55,374 nucleotides of DNA from Thermoflexales bacterium. Its GTDB lineage: Bacteria > Chloroflexota > Anaerolineae > J036 > Brachytrichaceae. The notes beneath the pieces were generated by a model. That model was not told the DNA's origin. It made no database searches and saw nothing but the letters and a program-made list of their open reading frames with translations. Location of the stretch: contig JANWVJ010000006.1 in assembly GCA_025056895.1 (NCBI GenBank), positions 1 to 55,374 on the forward strand. Reading direction: 5' to 3'. The position numbers were made by a program, and so were the translations under genes. The stretch's first letter is position 1; the number at the start of each line of letters is the position of its first letter. Shown one piece after another: positions 23,880-33,285 of this stretch.

Positions 23880-26015
23880 TCAGTCGGCAGCGGCGATCGT
23901 CAGACGGTAGCGCGCCGGCTGGGTTGTGATCAACGTGACCGGAGAGATGGCAATCACGGCGCGACGCGCCGGCTGACTGCGTCCCAGCGCTAGGCGCACA
24001 GTGGCAGTGTTATCAGGGGCCAGGCTGAGCCGTTCGACCTGCGCCCGACCGTCGTTACGAAATGTGATGATCTGCACGCGCCAGTGCTGAGGCAGACTGG
24101 GCGCACCCTGCGTCACGCTGCGAATGTGCGCAAAACCTTCCGCGCGCCAGCCGGCCGGTGTCGAGGCATCATCGCGCCAGCCGATCTCGGGAATTTGGAT
24201 ATTGTCAATTGCCAGTCCCTCGCGGTTGACGCCGGCATCGGTCACCAACTCGAAGCGCAGGTGTATGGTGCGACCAACGTAGCGACCGAGATCGACCGTC
24301 TCCTCAATCCAAGTCGGCGTGTCGCCGCCTCCGGATGAGCCGGTGTAGCCGCAGCCCAAATTGGCCCCGTTCGGATCAGAACGTGTGCAAGAAGGGGTTG
24401 CCTGAATCTCCCAACTTTTGCCGCCGTCGGTGGAAACACTGACATAGGCGTAGTCATAGTCACGCTCGATGCGATACCAGGCGCGAAAGCGCAATGTGGC
24501 CTCTCGCGCTTGAGTCAGATCAATCTCGCGCGTCAAACGCGGATTGCTGGCATCGGCGCGATTCGACCACCAGAACGCACCATCGGCCTCGGCAGTCGGC
24601 AAGAAGCGCACTACGCCGGCTCCTTTGAACGTCAGTTGCAGCGGCGCGTTACTGCGCAGCTCGTAGTAGTGCGTTCCGAACTGATTGATTTTGGCCTCGC
24701 GATGGAACGGAAAATCGGCGTTGTTCAGGTCAGCCTGAATCGACATCGGCGGTACATCGGTGTCGGCGTAGTTAAAGCGATTGGAGGCGTCGCCGTTGGC
24801 TTGCTGCCTGCCTAGATAGTTGGCAATCACGAAGTCGGCAAAGAGATCAGGGAACTCATACGGCTGGCCGGTATCCGGGTTCACAACACCTTGCGCTTCC
24901 AGCGTGCGCATGATGCCGGCGGTGCTGCGCTCTGGCGTGCGAGCGATTGCCCGCACGACCGAGTGGCCGAAGCGATCGTACAGATACGCCCAGAACAGAT
25001 AGGCGCCGCCGTAGTGGGCGCTGTTCTCGCCGGCGCTTGTTTCAGACCACGTGTTGAGCTGCGTCTCCGGCTTGTTCGCAAAAGCGTACACCGTGCCCAC
25101 TTCATCTGCGTAGCCGTTCAAACGCTCGGCCAGTTGCGAAGCACCTTCTTCTAGCCACAACTCTGGGGAGTGGGTTTGATTGTGGCTGATCATGTGTTGC
25201 AGTTCATGGGCCAGCGTGCTCATGTAGCTGGCGCTGCCGGGGTTGGCGCCGTTGTAGCCCGGCTCGGCATTGACTACGAACAGCTCGGCTTCATTCGAGT
25301 CGGGGCGCACCGCGCGCGGATAACCGTCTGGCGAAGAGAAATAACCGCCCACCGTAGCGCCGATGCCGGTGGCGTGCAGGATGTTCAAGCGTGGGTCGCA
25401 ATCCACGCCGGGGCGCGCTTCTTCTCCGAAGAAAGCGCGTGTGGTGGGCAAGATGCGTCGATCGAACTGTTCGGCTGCCTGGCGCAGGTTGGTTTGATTG
25501 ATGCGCGGCGCATTCGGAGATACTTCGACCCACATGTACAGATTCTGGGTCTTGTAGCGCAATTCAGCATCGATCCGGAACTGAGTGTTGGTGTCTTGAT
25601 TGCTGAGGGTGAAGGCGCGTCGAGCGCCTAGTTCGTACTCTTTGGCTGGCGTGTTGCACCTGACACGCGCTTGCGCCGGCGAGACGCCGCGAAAGCGAAC
25701 GGCCAAATCGGCCAAATCTTCTTTGGGCAGAACGATGTCTTTCAACAGCTCCAGTTGCCGCACCTGGTCAGGCGCAGGCGTGACCGACAGCAAGGCGGCC
25801 GAATCGGTCGTTGGAAGAACCGTAGAGCGACGGACGGTGTCGGTAGCCGTCGATGTGACCATCGCTGAGGGGGCGCGCGGCGGGCTTACGGCAGACAGGG
25901 CGCGCGTGATCGTCCAGGTGACGATGAACGTGCCACTACAGGTCCACGCACATAGACATGCAATCGTCAAACCGACGAGAAAGGCAACCCAGCCGTTGCG
26001 GGATTGAGCGGTCAT
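23880..26015 (-). CDS. Secreted HExxH metallopeptidase with jelly-roll C-terminal domain
   Basis: A 711-residue exported zinc peptidase. An N-terminal hydrophobic segment (about 10-35) serves as signal or anchor and is followed by a Ser/Thr-rich linker. The zinc motif is in STLAHELQHMISHNQ near residue 272, and the third ligand is probably the glutamate of LWLEEGASQLAE about 20 residues later, as in gluzincin-type M30-like and M6-like peptidases. Residues about 500-620 form a MAM/immune-inhibitor-A-like beta-sandwich (DLGRYVGRTIHLRFEL ... GLAIDNIQIPEIGW). Probably degrades extracellular protein. ATG at 26015 is preferred to the adjacent GTG. It stands 22 bases downstream of pheT on the same strand. 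Confidence 0.78.
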   Translation of the reverse strand: MTAQSRNGWVAFLVGLTIACLCAWTCSGTFIVTWTITRALSAVSPPRAPSAMVTSTATDTVRRSTVLPTTDSAALLSVTPAPDQVRQLELLKDIVLPKEDLADLAVRFRGVSPAQARVRCNTPAKEYELGARRAFTLSNQDTNTQFRIDAELRYKTQNLYMWVEVSPNAPRINQTNLRQAAEQFDRRILPTTRAFFGEEARPGVDCDPRLNILHATGIGATVGGYFSSPDGYPRAVRPDSNEAELFVVNAEPGYNGANPGSASYMSTLAHELQHMISHNQTHSPELWLEEGASQLAERLNGYADEVGTVYAFANKPETQLNTWSETSAGENSAHYGGAYLFWAYLYDRFGHSVVRAIARTPERSTAGIMRTLEAQGVVNPDTGQPYEFPDLFADFVIANYLGRQQANGDASNRFNYADTDVPPMSIQADLNNADFPFHREAKINQFGTHYYELRSNAPLQLTFKGAGVVRFLPTAEADGAFWWSNRADASNPRLTREIDLTQAREATLRFRAWYRIERDYDYAYVSVSTDGGKSWEIQATPSCTRSDPNGANLGCGYTGSSGGGDTPTWIEETVDLGRYVGRTIHLRFELVTDAGVNREGLAIDNIQIPEIGWRDDASTPAGWRAEGFAHIRSVTQGAPSLPQHWRVQIITFRNDGRAQVERLSLAPDNTATVRLALGRSQPARRAVIAISPVTLITTQPARYRLTIAAAD

Positions 26016-26037
26016 CACAACATCTCAGGGAAAGCTC

Positions 26038-28524
26038 TCAACGGCGCACCAGGCCGCCAAGCTGCCCCTCCAAGGAGCGGATAATCTTGTTGCGCACCTT
26101 CTCGGCTTCTTTGTCGGTTAGTGTGCGGTCTGGGGCGCGATACGTTAGAGCATAGGCCAAGCTCTTGCGGCCAGGGCCGATTTGCTCACCGCGAAAGACA
26201 TCAAACAAGCGCGCATCGCTGAGCAAGTGGCCACCTGCCGCGCGAATGGTGCGCTCAACGGTTTCCGCAGAAACGGACTCATCGACGATCACTGCCAGGT
26301 CTTCGTGAATAGCCGGAAAGCGCGGCACATCGACTACCTGCATGGCGCGGCGCTCGGCGGCCAGGCGCAACGCGACCAGGTCTACGTCGGCCAGTAGCAC
26401 CGGCGCGCCGGCCGGCAAATCCCATGCCTCGCGCACAAGCGGGTGCAATTCGCCAAACACTCCGACGCGCTGATCATCGATGCAAATTGCTGCGGTGCGG
26501 CCAGGCCGCCAAGTGAGATGTTCAACCGGCTCGAAGCGGGCATTGTCGATGTGTAGTCCTTTCACGAGCGCCTCGACAATGCCTTTTAGGTCGAAGAAGT
26601 CGAGCATGCGCGGCGCAGTCTGCCAGGGCAAGTCGTTCGTGCGCCGTGCGCCGCTCATGCCGATCGCCAGGCGCGGCAGTTCATCGGGCAGCACGCCCTC
26701 TTTCGACGGCAGGTACACCGCACCCAACTCGAACACGGCCACACGCGCATGATGGCGCAGATTGGATACCAGCGCCTCAATCACGTTTGCCGTCAACGTG
26801 CGTCGCATGACCACCCGCTCTGGATTGATCGGGTTTTGCAACGTGACAGAGGGGCGATCATCGGGCGAGGCGCCAGGCGCGACCATGCGGGCCTCCGTTT
26901 CACGGGTGGTCAATCGATAACTGACAATCTCTTGTAAGCCGGCGGCAACCAACAGATCGCGCACGCGCTCTTCAAACTCCAGGTCAGGAGCGCCATGCGC
27001 CGGTGGAATGGCGTCGTTGATGAGCGTAGCCGGCACACGGTCATAGCCATAGATGCGCCCTATTTCTTCGATCAAGTCGTGCACGCCTTCGACATCTAAG
27101 CGATGGGGCGGCGCGGTCACACGCAACACGGCATTGGGGGCCGTTTCCTCGATCTCAAACTCCAAGCTGCGCAGGATGCGCACGATATCCGCTTTGGGGA
27201 CGGCAACCCCTAGAGCGCGCTCGACCTGAGCCGGCGCGAGATCGATCACGACCGGCGGAACAGGGGCGGGATAGCTGTCTAGGATGCCGCGCGCAATCAC
27301 CCCGCCGGCGTACTGCTGCAAGAGCGACAAGCCGCGCTTCTGGGCCAGCATCGCTAATTCGGGATGCACACCCCGGGCAAAACGATAAGAGGCTTCGCTG
27401 TGCAAGTTATGATGGCGGGCAGTACGACGAATATTCACCCAGTTCCACGCAGCGACTTCGAACAGGATATTGCGCGTGGTAGCGGTGACCTCGCTCTCCG
27501 CGCCGCCCATGACACCGGCAATGCTCAGCGCGCGGGTCGAGTCGGCCACCACGATATCGGTCGGCAAGAGCGCGCGCTCCACGTCGTCAAGCGTCCTCAG
27601 CTTTTCGCCCGGCTCCGCCAAGCGCGTGACGATGGTCTTGCGACCAGCAGGATCAGCAGCGATAGCATCAAAATCGAACGCATGGGTGGGCTGCCCCAGC
27701 TCCAGCATGACGTAGTTCGACACGTCAACGATATTGTTGATGGGCCGCATACCGGCCAGCATCAGCCGGCGCTGCATCCAAAATGGCGATGGCTTGAGTG
27801 TGACGCCCTGGATCACGCCGATGGTGAACCGTGGATTCAGGCGAGGATCACGGATGTCGAGCGCAGTCAGTTGTTCAATTGGTGGGCCGTCGGCGGTGAA
27901 CTCCATCGAGGGATAGCGCACCGTTTGGCCGGTGATCGCCGCCACCTCGCGCGCAACACCGATGATCGACGCGCAGCGAGCGATGCTGGGCAGGATACTG
28001 ATGCTGAGCACGATATCGCCGAGGTAGTCAGCCAGCGGCACACCAACCGGAGCATCATCAGGCAGCAAGAGGATGCCTTCGTGATCGTCACTCAAACCCA
28101 GCTCTTTCTCACTGCACACCATCGAATCGTTCTTAATTCCGCGCAGAGTGGCCTCTTTGAGGGTCATGATCACGCGGCCTTCTTTGTGGCCATCGTACAG
28201 GCGGGCGCCTTTGAGCGCCAAAACGACTTTCTGGCCGGTGTCGCCGGGCTGGATATTGGGCGCACCGGTAACAACGACAATTGGCTGAGGCGCACCGTAA
28301 TCTACTGTGGCCAGGAGCAATTTGTCTGCATTGGGGTGGCGCTCGACTTTGAGCAAGCGGCCCACGAAAATCTTGTCGCGGTCCCAAACCAGATCAGCGC
28401 CGGGCAGGCCGATGTATTCGATATGTTCAACTTCCAGGCCGGCCAACGTCAAGCGTTCAGCAAGCTCTTCGATGGGCAGGGTGATCTCAACATAGTCTTT
28501 CAGCCATGAGATTGGGACTAGCAT
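26038..28524 (-). CDS. pheT: Phenylalanyl-tRNA synthetase beta subunit
   Basis: An 828-residue PheT. The order is standard: N-terminal MLVPISWLKDYVEI, EMAP-type tRNA-binding domain (IFVGRLLKVERHPNADKL), B3/B4 editing region, B5 domain, catalytic-like core (DLEFEERVRDLLVAAGLQEIVSYRLT), and the C-terminal FDX-ACB anticodon-binding domain (about 735-828, FPAIHEDLAVIVDE). It charges tRNA-Phe as an alpha2beta2 enzyme and needs PheS, which is not in the window. ATG at 28524 gives the canonical start; the longer frame adds unrelated sequence. The neighbours are unrelated. Confidence 0.95.
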   Translation of the reverse strand: MLVPISWLKDYVEITLPIEELAERLTLAGLEVEHIEYIGLPGADLVWDRDKIFVGRLLKVERHPNADKLLLATVDYGAPQPIVVVTGAPNIQPGDTGQKVVLALKGARLYDGHKEGRVIMTLKEATLRGIKNDSMVCSEKELGLSDDHEGILLLPDDAPVGVPLADYLGDIVLSISILPSIARCASIIGVAREVAAITGQTVRYPSMEFTADGPPIEQLTALDIRDPRLNPRFTIGVIQGVTLKPSPFWMQRRLMLAGMRPINNIVDVSNYVMLELGQPTHAFDFDAIAADPAGRKTIVTRLAEPGEKLRTLDDVERALLPTDIVVADSTRALSIAGVMGGAESEVTATTRNILFEVAAWNWVNIRRTARHHNLHSEASYRFARGVHPELAMLAQKRGLSLLQQYAGGVIARGILDSYPAPVPPVVIDLAPAQVERALGVAVPKADIVRILRSLEFEIEETAPNAVLRVTAPPHRLDVEGVHDLIEEIGRIYGYDRVPATLINDAIPPAHGAPDLEFEERVRDLLVAAGLQEIVSYRLTTRETEARMVAPGASPDDRPSVTLQNPINPERVVMRRTLTANVIEALVSNLRHHARVAVFELGAVYLPSKEGVLPDELPRLAIGMSGARRTNDLPWQTAPRMLDFFDLKGIVEALVKGLHIDNARFEPVEHLTWRPGRTAAICIDDQRVGVFGELHPLVREAWDLPAGAPVLLADVDLVALRLAAERRAMQVVDVPRFPAIHEDLAVIVDESVSAETVERTIRAAGGHLLSDARLFDVFRGEQIGPGRKSLAYALTYRAPDRTLTDKEAEKVRNKIIRSLEGQLGGLVRR

Positions 28525-28601
28525 AGGGCGCCAGTATACCGAAAGTGCTTCGATCAATAGAAAGATCGATTCGCGCAAGCAGGCCCTACCCCATCCAGAT
28601 A

Positions 28602-29549
28602 TCACGTGTCCCACATGTGGGCAAAGCGCGGGGCAGAAGCATGGTAAGCCTCGCTGGCAGCCTGTAACAGGGCGCGGTCTTCATCATCCATATCCCAATC
28701 GACAGCCGCAGCGTTCTGGGCAAGTTGTGCAAGAGATGAACTGCCAACAATGGCGCTGGTGATGTGGGGGCGGCGCGTCACCCAGTTGATCGCCACTTGC
28801 GCCGGCGTGACGTTGTGCTTCTCGGCAACTTGTTTAGCTGCGGCAGTGACTTGAAGCGCATGAGGCATCACTTCGGGTTTAAAGAAGACGCATTGGTTGC
28901 GCACATCGCCGGGTGGGAAGATGGTCGTTTGATCATAGCGGCCGGTCAAAATACCCTCTCCCAGCGGGCTGTACGCCAAAACGCCGACCTTGTTACGCCC
29001 GCAGTATTCAAACAAGGGCTCTTCGTATCGCCACACCAGCGCATAGGGCAATTGATTACTGGCAATGGGAAATACGCACAGTGCTTCTTCCGTTTGAGCC
29101 AAATTGAAGTTCGACACCCCGACAGCGCGTACTTTGCCTTCCTTAACCAGCTTGGCAATGGCAGCGACGGTCATGTAGTTTTCCTCTTTTGCGGAAGGCC
29201 AGTGCACTTGCAACAAATCGATGTAATCGGTGTTCAGCCGACGGAGGCTTTGTTCGCAAGATTCCCAGACCTGCTCTGGCACGGTGTATCCTTGGCTCAC
29301 TTTGGTAGCCAGCACCACGCGATCGCGCCGGCCTTTCAGCGCCTTGCCGACCACCGTTTCGGAGTAGCCGTCACCGTACAGTGGGGCTGTATCCCACAAC
29401 GTAATGCCCAAATCGAGCGCATGATGCATGATGGCAATCATGTCTGCTTCGGTTTTGCTGGTCTTGATGAATTGAGAGCTGAACTGGGCACATCCCAGAG
29501 CAATTTCAGAGACGATCAAATCTGAGGAACCGAGTTTGTTGTATCGCAT
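28602..29549 (-). CDS. Aldo/keto reductase
   Basis: A 315-residue NAD(P)H-dependent aldo/keto reductase. The catalytic tetrad is visible: Asp and Tyr in LWDTAPLYGDGYSE, Lys in VLATKVSQG and His in LLQVHWPS. The nucleotide-binding end (PHITSAIVGSSSLAQLAQN) is typical. Members reduce sugar or other aldehydes and ketones; the substrate is unknown, though sugar genes follow further right. ATG at 29549 is preferred over an in-frame GTG four codons upstream. Divergent from the regulator gene across 60 bases. Confidence 0.9.
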   Translation of the reverse strand: MRYNKLGSSDLIVSEIALGCAQFSSQFIKTSKTEADMIAIMHHALDLGITLWDTAPLYGDGYSETVVGKALKGRRDRVVLATKVSQGYTVPEQVWESCEQSLRRLNTDYIDLLQVHWPSAKEENYMTVAAIAKLVKEGKVRAVGVSNFNLAQTEEALCVFPIASNQLPYALVWRYEEPLFEYCGRNKVGVLAYSPLGEGILTGRYDQTTIFPPGDVRNQCVFFKPEVMPHALQVTAAAKQVAEKHNVTPAQVAINWVTRRPHITSAIVGSSSLAQLAQNAAAVDWDMDDEDRALLQAASEAYHASAPRFAHMWDT

Positions 29550-29609
29550 GGAGCAAGTCACAATGACACAAGTGGTGTATGCAGAGGTGGATTATAGTTT
29601 GCGCGAGCA

Positions 29610-30881
29610 ATGAGCGACTCGACTTCTCTCAGCTCGGCAGAATTGACGCGCCACATCCGCTTTGCGCTGCTGCACTTGTATGAGATCGACGTGCTGGATA
29701 GAGGGCCAGCGCGCGTGCTGGGCGGCTGGCTGGCACAATTCGGACCGACCCCAGCCGACATGCCGGCAGGCCAGCGTCTACACGATCTGCTGCTGCGCGC
29801 CATCGAGCGCATCAAGCCGGCGGGGATGCTCGACCCGAAGCTGCCAAGACATCGTCATTATCTGATTCTCAAGCGGCGCTACATCGACCGGGTGCCCTTG
29901 CCTCAGTTGGAGGCTGAGTTCAGCAGCAGCAACCGCCAGTTTCGACGCGACAATCATCGAGCGGTCGAGGAGTTGGTCGCGACGCTAGGCGAAATGTTGC
30001 CGCCAGCAAGCCAATCTTCTACGTCCTCTGAGGTTGGCTCGGATAAGACCATCGATGAGGCACCCAACGAACTGACGCCCTTTTCGCGCAGTATTGAAGC
30101 GGTGGATGTGTGGAGCGTCTTCACCGATGCTTCCAAGACGCTGGCTGCGGTAACCAATAGCGCCGGCATCACGATTCGTGTCAATGTGCAACCTGATCTG
30201 CCACCGGCAAATGCCGACCGAGCGGCATTGCGTTTGGCCTGCGTGAAGGCACTGTGGCTGGCAATCACACACTGTTCGGGCAGCGCACTGAATCTGGATA
30301 TCACTGCAAACGAGGCAGACGTCATACTGGCGTTATCTGCTTTGAGCAGCGTTGCAAGCCACGATGCGGTGTGGAACGAAACAGCTCGATTGACTGCGCT
30401 GGCCGGCGGAGAATTGCGCCTGTTGCCGGCCGGAAACGATACGCAACAAATTACTATCTGCCTGCCACGTCACCGCCAGCCGGTAGTGTTGGTGATCGAC
30501 GACGACCCAGCCATGCTGCGCATCATCGAACGATATCTGGGTTTGCAGCCGGTGCAGATCCGCGGGTGTAGGTCGAGTGAGGATGTGATCGGGACAGTCA
30601 AGAAGACCAAGCCGACAGTCGTTCTACTGGACATCCTCATGCCTCATCGGGACGGCTGGGAGGTGCTGCAAGAATTGAAGGCCGACACAGAAACCTATCA
30701 TGTAAATGTGGTCGTATGCTCAATTTGGGACGAGCGCGAGCTGGCGCTCACGCTCGGAGCAGACGCTTTCTTCCAAAAGCCGATCGATCGCACTGCGTTG
30801 TTGGAATACCTGGGGCCGTTTATGGATGCGCCGCCGGCGCCGGCAGAGCGCACCTCATCGTCTGAAGCCCGTTCTGTTTGA
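29610..30881 (+). CDS. Response-regulator protein with N-terminal HTH-like and ATPase-like regions
   Basis: A 423-residue signalling protein. The C-terminal receiver domain (about 290-410) is intact: acidic pair in VLVIDDDP, phospho-acceptor aspartate in VVLLDILMPHRDGW and lysine in FFQKPI. Residues 1-130 form a helical domain ending in a helix-turn-helix-like stretch (ILKRRYIDRVPLPQLEAEF, then SNRQFRRDNHRAVEELV) that resembles a sigma-70 region 4 fold. Residues about 165-285 look like a worn histidine-kinase ATPase domain lacking clear N and G boxes. DNA binding is likely but not certain. It is convergent with a hybrid kinase, its natural partner by location. Confidence 0.7.
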   Translation: MSDSTSLSSAELTRHIRFALLHLYEIDVLDRGPARVLGGWLAQFGPTPADMPAGQRLHDLLLRAIERIKPAGMLDPKLPRHRHYLILKRRYIDRVPLPQLEAEFSSSNRQFRRDNHRAVEELVATLGEMLPPASQSSTSSEVGSDKTIDEAPNELTPFSRSIEAVDVWSVFTDASKTLAAVTNSAGITIRVNVQPDLPPANADRAALRLACVKALWLAITHCSGSALNLDITANEADVILALSALSSVASHDAVWNETARLTALAGGELRLLPAGNDTQQITICLPRHRQPVVLVIDDDPAMLRIIERYLGLQPVQIRGCRSSEDVIGTVKKTKPTVVLLDILMPHRDGWEVLQELKADTETYHVNVVVCSIWDERELALTLGADAFFQKPIDRTALLEYLGPFMDAPPAPAERTSSSEARSV

Positions 30882-30941
30882 TTTGGATTTCGTTTGAGTT
30901 GTCTTTCAACCTACGCAAGTGTTTCCTGAAGGCAGTGCGGC

Positions 30942-33173
30942 CTACTCCAAAACTGCTTCCAGGATATTCTGCAAGCACAATACCGTTTCGCGCTGGGTAA
31001 ACGTTGCAGCGCGCGAGATACGCATCTCATAGGATTGAAGGGCTGGCGCACCGAAACGGTCCATCGCCGTCACCACAATCACTGGCAGTTCGCGATTCGA
31101 CCAGTGGCGGCGAATCTCGGCCAGCACATCCCAGCCGGAAGCGTCGCCTAGATTTAGATCAAGCAAGATCACATCGGGCATACACTCTTGCAACAAGGCC
31201 ATCACATCTGCTGCCCGCGAAACGTTGATCAGGCGCGGCGAGTTAGGCAAGCGAGAATCTCGGCCGAGAGCGAGTTCGTAGAAGCGAGCCATTTGCGCAT
31301 CGTCTTCAATCGACATGATCAGACGCGCATGAGGAGCGACAGAGAGCAGCGCAGCCGTTAGGTCGTCGCGCGTAATCGGCTTGACCAGCCATCCGTTAAT
31401 ATTCGGTGCACCGAGAGCGTCTTTGGACTGGGTTGAGCTGCCGGCCCCTTCCAACGCGCAGAAGATCAGAGCGGCGCCGGATTGACGCAAAGCATCGGTC
31501 ATTTGATCAGACAGAGCGCGCTTATCCGCCAACACCACAACGGCATCGGGCTGGTGTTGATTGAGCACGTCGAGCGCACCGGCCAACGAACTGGTGATCA
31601 CGCGACCATGATTGCCGAGCAGGCGCGCAGCAACCTGGACAACGGTCGGATCATCGGCAACTACTAGTACAAGCCGCTCGGCGCGCGCCCGGTCATAGCG
31701 CGATTGCCAGTACTCCGCGTCACGCTCTGGTTGATTGACATCGGTGAGGACAGCTGCAGGAGTGAGAGGCAAGGTGAAGAACACCGTTGTGCCCAAGCCA
31801 GGCACACCCGCGCTCTCGGCCCACATGCGTCCGCCGTGCAACTGAATGAAGAGCCGGCTGATGGCCAGGCCGAGACCAGAACTGGCTGCATCGTCGATAG
31901 TCTCACCAAAGCGGGCAAACTCCTCGAACAGACGGTGCAGATTGTCTTTGGAGATGCCGATGCCTGTGTCACGCACGCTGACCACGACTTCATCTTCGAG
32001 CCGCGCAACACGCACCGTAACGCCGCCTTGTGCCGTATAGTGGCGCGCATTGCTGAGCAGGTTCAGCAGCACTTGCCGAATGCGCACACGGTCGATCAGC
32101 ATCAGGGGGATGTCGCCCTCTGTTTCCATCTTGAGATAGAGGCCGGCATGATCAAACCAGCCATGAGTCAGGGCAACCGCCTGTTCAACCACTTCGATCA
32201 ATGAGACGCGCTCTTTCTTAAGGATAACGCGGTTGGCTTCAATCTGGGCCAGCTCCAAGACATCGTTAATCAGACCGAGCAGATGCTTGCCGGCGCGGTA
32301 GATCTCATTCACATCGGCGCGCAAGCTGGCAGGCCATTCGTGCAAGCCATACACCTCCGGCGCATTCGCCATCACTTCGCTAAAGCTGATGATGATGTTG
32401 AGCGGCGTGCGAATCTCGTGGCTGAGCATATTGGCAAAGCGCACTTTCAACTGGCGTGCCTCTTCGGCCTGCTGGCGTGCCAGGATCAACGAGGTACTGA
32501 GGCGGCTCTGACGATATAGGGCTTCATCCAGCATCTTCACCGTGTGGGCAAGTTGCCGGCGTTGATCACGCAGCTCGTCGCGGGCGCGCATGGCGTCGCT
32601 CGCGCTGTACAAAGCCATCGCGAGGCTGTCGAAGATCGGCCGCGAGGCAATCCACGCAGCAATCGTGACAGTGAACAAAGACAGGCCGGCGGGGAACACA
32701 ACAGATGACGCATCGGGCAAGCGGATTGCCAACAGGACAATCAGCACTGCGCAGCCAAGAGCGCCGCCGGCCAGCACGGCAGTGGAGGCAACCGCGCTCA
32801 CTAACACAATCCAGGGCGCAAACAGCAACAGGGACAACAGACCTGGATTAAACCAGCCTTCTAGAGCGACACAGCCGGCTAGGCCGATCAGCGCCACAGC
32901 AATCGACAAGCGCACCCGCGCACGCAGGGTCCAGCTTATACCCAGGGTGACCAATAACCCAAATAACGTCGGCCAGTACACACCCACAGCCGGCTCGCTG
33001 TTCGTTACCGTCCAACGCAAAGCAGCAATCCAGCTCAACACTGCCAACAACGCCAACAAAAAACGCTGATAGTGTTCCTGCACGTTACCCTGCTCTACTT
33101 CCAGCAAGCGCTCGAACGTTAAGAGCGGTTCACGTTCCGCACGAATTGCATCCGCAGCATTCAGTTCGGTCAT
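30942..33173 (-). CDS. Hybrid sensor histidine kinase with two C-terminal receiver-like domains
   Basis: A 743-residue membrane kinase. Five or six transmembrane helices lie at about 40-185 with no large outside domain, so it may sense the membrane or an internal signal. Then come a coiled coil, HisKA with the phospho-histidine in SHEIRTPLN near residue 251, and an HATPase domain with LLNLLSNARHYT, DTGIGIS and SSGLGLAISR. A pseudo-receiver (about 499-605) lacks a clear phospho-aspartate. The last receiver (about 615-740) keeps IEDDA and ILLDLNLGDASGW but has no KP lysine. ATG at 33173 is chosen over an upstream TTG. Confidence 0.88.
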   Translation of the reverse strand: MTELNAADAIRAEREPLLTFERLLEVEQGNVQEHYQRFLLALLAVLSWIAALRWTVTNSEPAVGVYWPTLFGLLVTLGISWTLRARVRLSIAVALIGLAGCVALEGWFNPGLLSLLLFAPWIVLVSAVASTAVLAGGALGCAVLIVLLAIRLPDASSVVFPAGLSLFTVTIAAWIASRPIFDSLAMALYSASDAMRARDELRDQRRQLAHTVKMLDEALYRQSRLSTSLILARQQAEEARQLKVRFANMLSHEIRTPLNIIISFSEVMANAPEVYGLHEWPASLRADVNEIYRAGKHLLGLINDVLELAQIEANRVILKKERVSLIEVVEQAVALTHGWFDHAGLYLKMETEGDIPLMLIDRVRIRQVLLNLLSNARHYTAQGGVTVRVARLEDEVVVSVRDTGIGISKDNLHRLFEEFARFGETIDDAASSGLGLAISRLFIQLHGGRMWAESAGVPGLGTTVFFTLPLTPAAVLTDVNQPERDAEYWQSRYDRARAERLVLVVADDPTVVQVAARLLGNHGRVITSSLAGALDVLNQHQPDAVVVLADKRALSDQMTDALRQSGAALIFCALEGAGSSTQSKDALGAPNINGWLVKPITRDDLTAALLSVAPHARLIMSIEDDAQMARFYELALGRDSRLPNSPRLINVSRAADVMALLQECMPDVILLDLNLGDASGWDVLAEIRRHWSNRELPVIVVTAMDRFGAPALQSYEMRISRAATFTQRETVLCLQNILEAVLE

Positions 33174-33217
33174 GTCCAACCTCGTATCGGCGCCAAGCAG
33201 TCACGTGCATCGTACCT

Positions 33218-33256
33218 TAAAAACACGCGCCCCACTCATTGCCAGAGTGGGGCGCG
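33218..33256 (-). terminator. Rho-independent terminator of the sugar ABC operon
   Basis: On the minus strand a perfect 12-base-pair stem (CGCGCCCCACTC/GAGTGGGGCGCG) with a 7-base loop is followed by TGTTTTTAA. It lies 30 bases after the stop of the last permease gene and keeps transcription out of the histidine kinase gene. Confidence 0.88.
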
Positions 33257-33285
33257 CTTAATGCTCTGATGCAGAGGCGGGCCGG

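Noticed and set aside
27364-28509. Long forward open frame of 381 codons opposite pheT
   Set aside because: It lies wholly inside the antisense strand of a clear pheT gene, has no family features, and is expected in GC-rich DNA.
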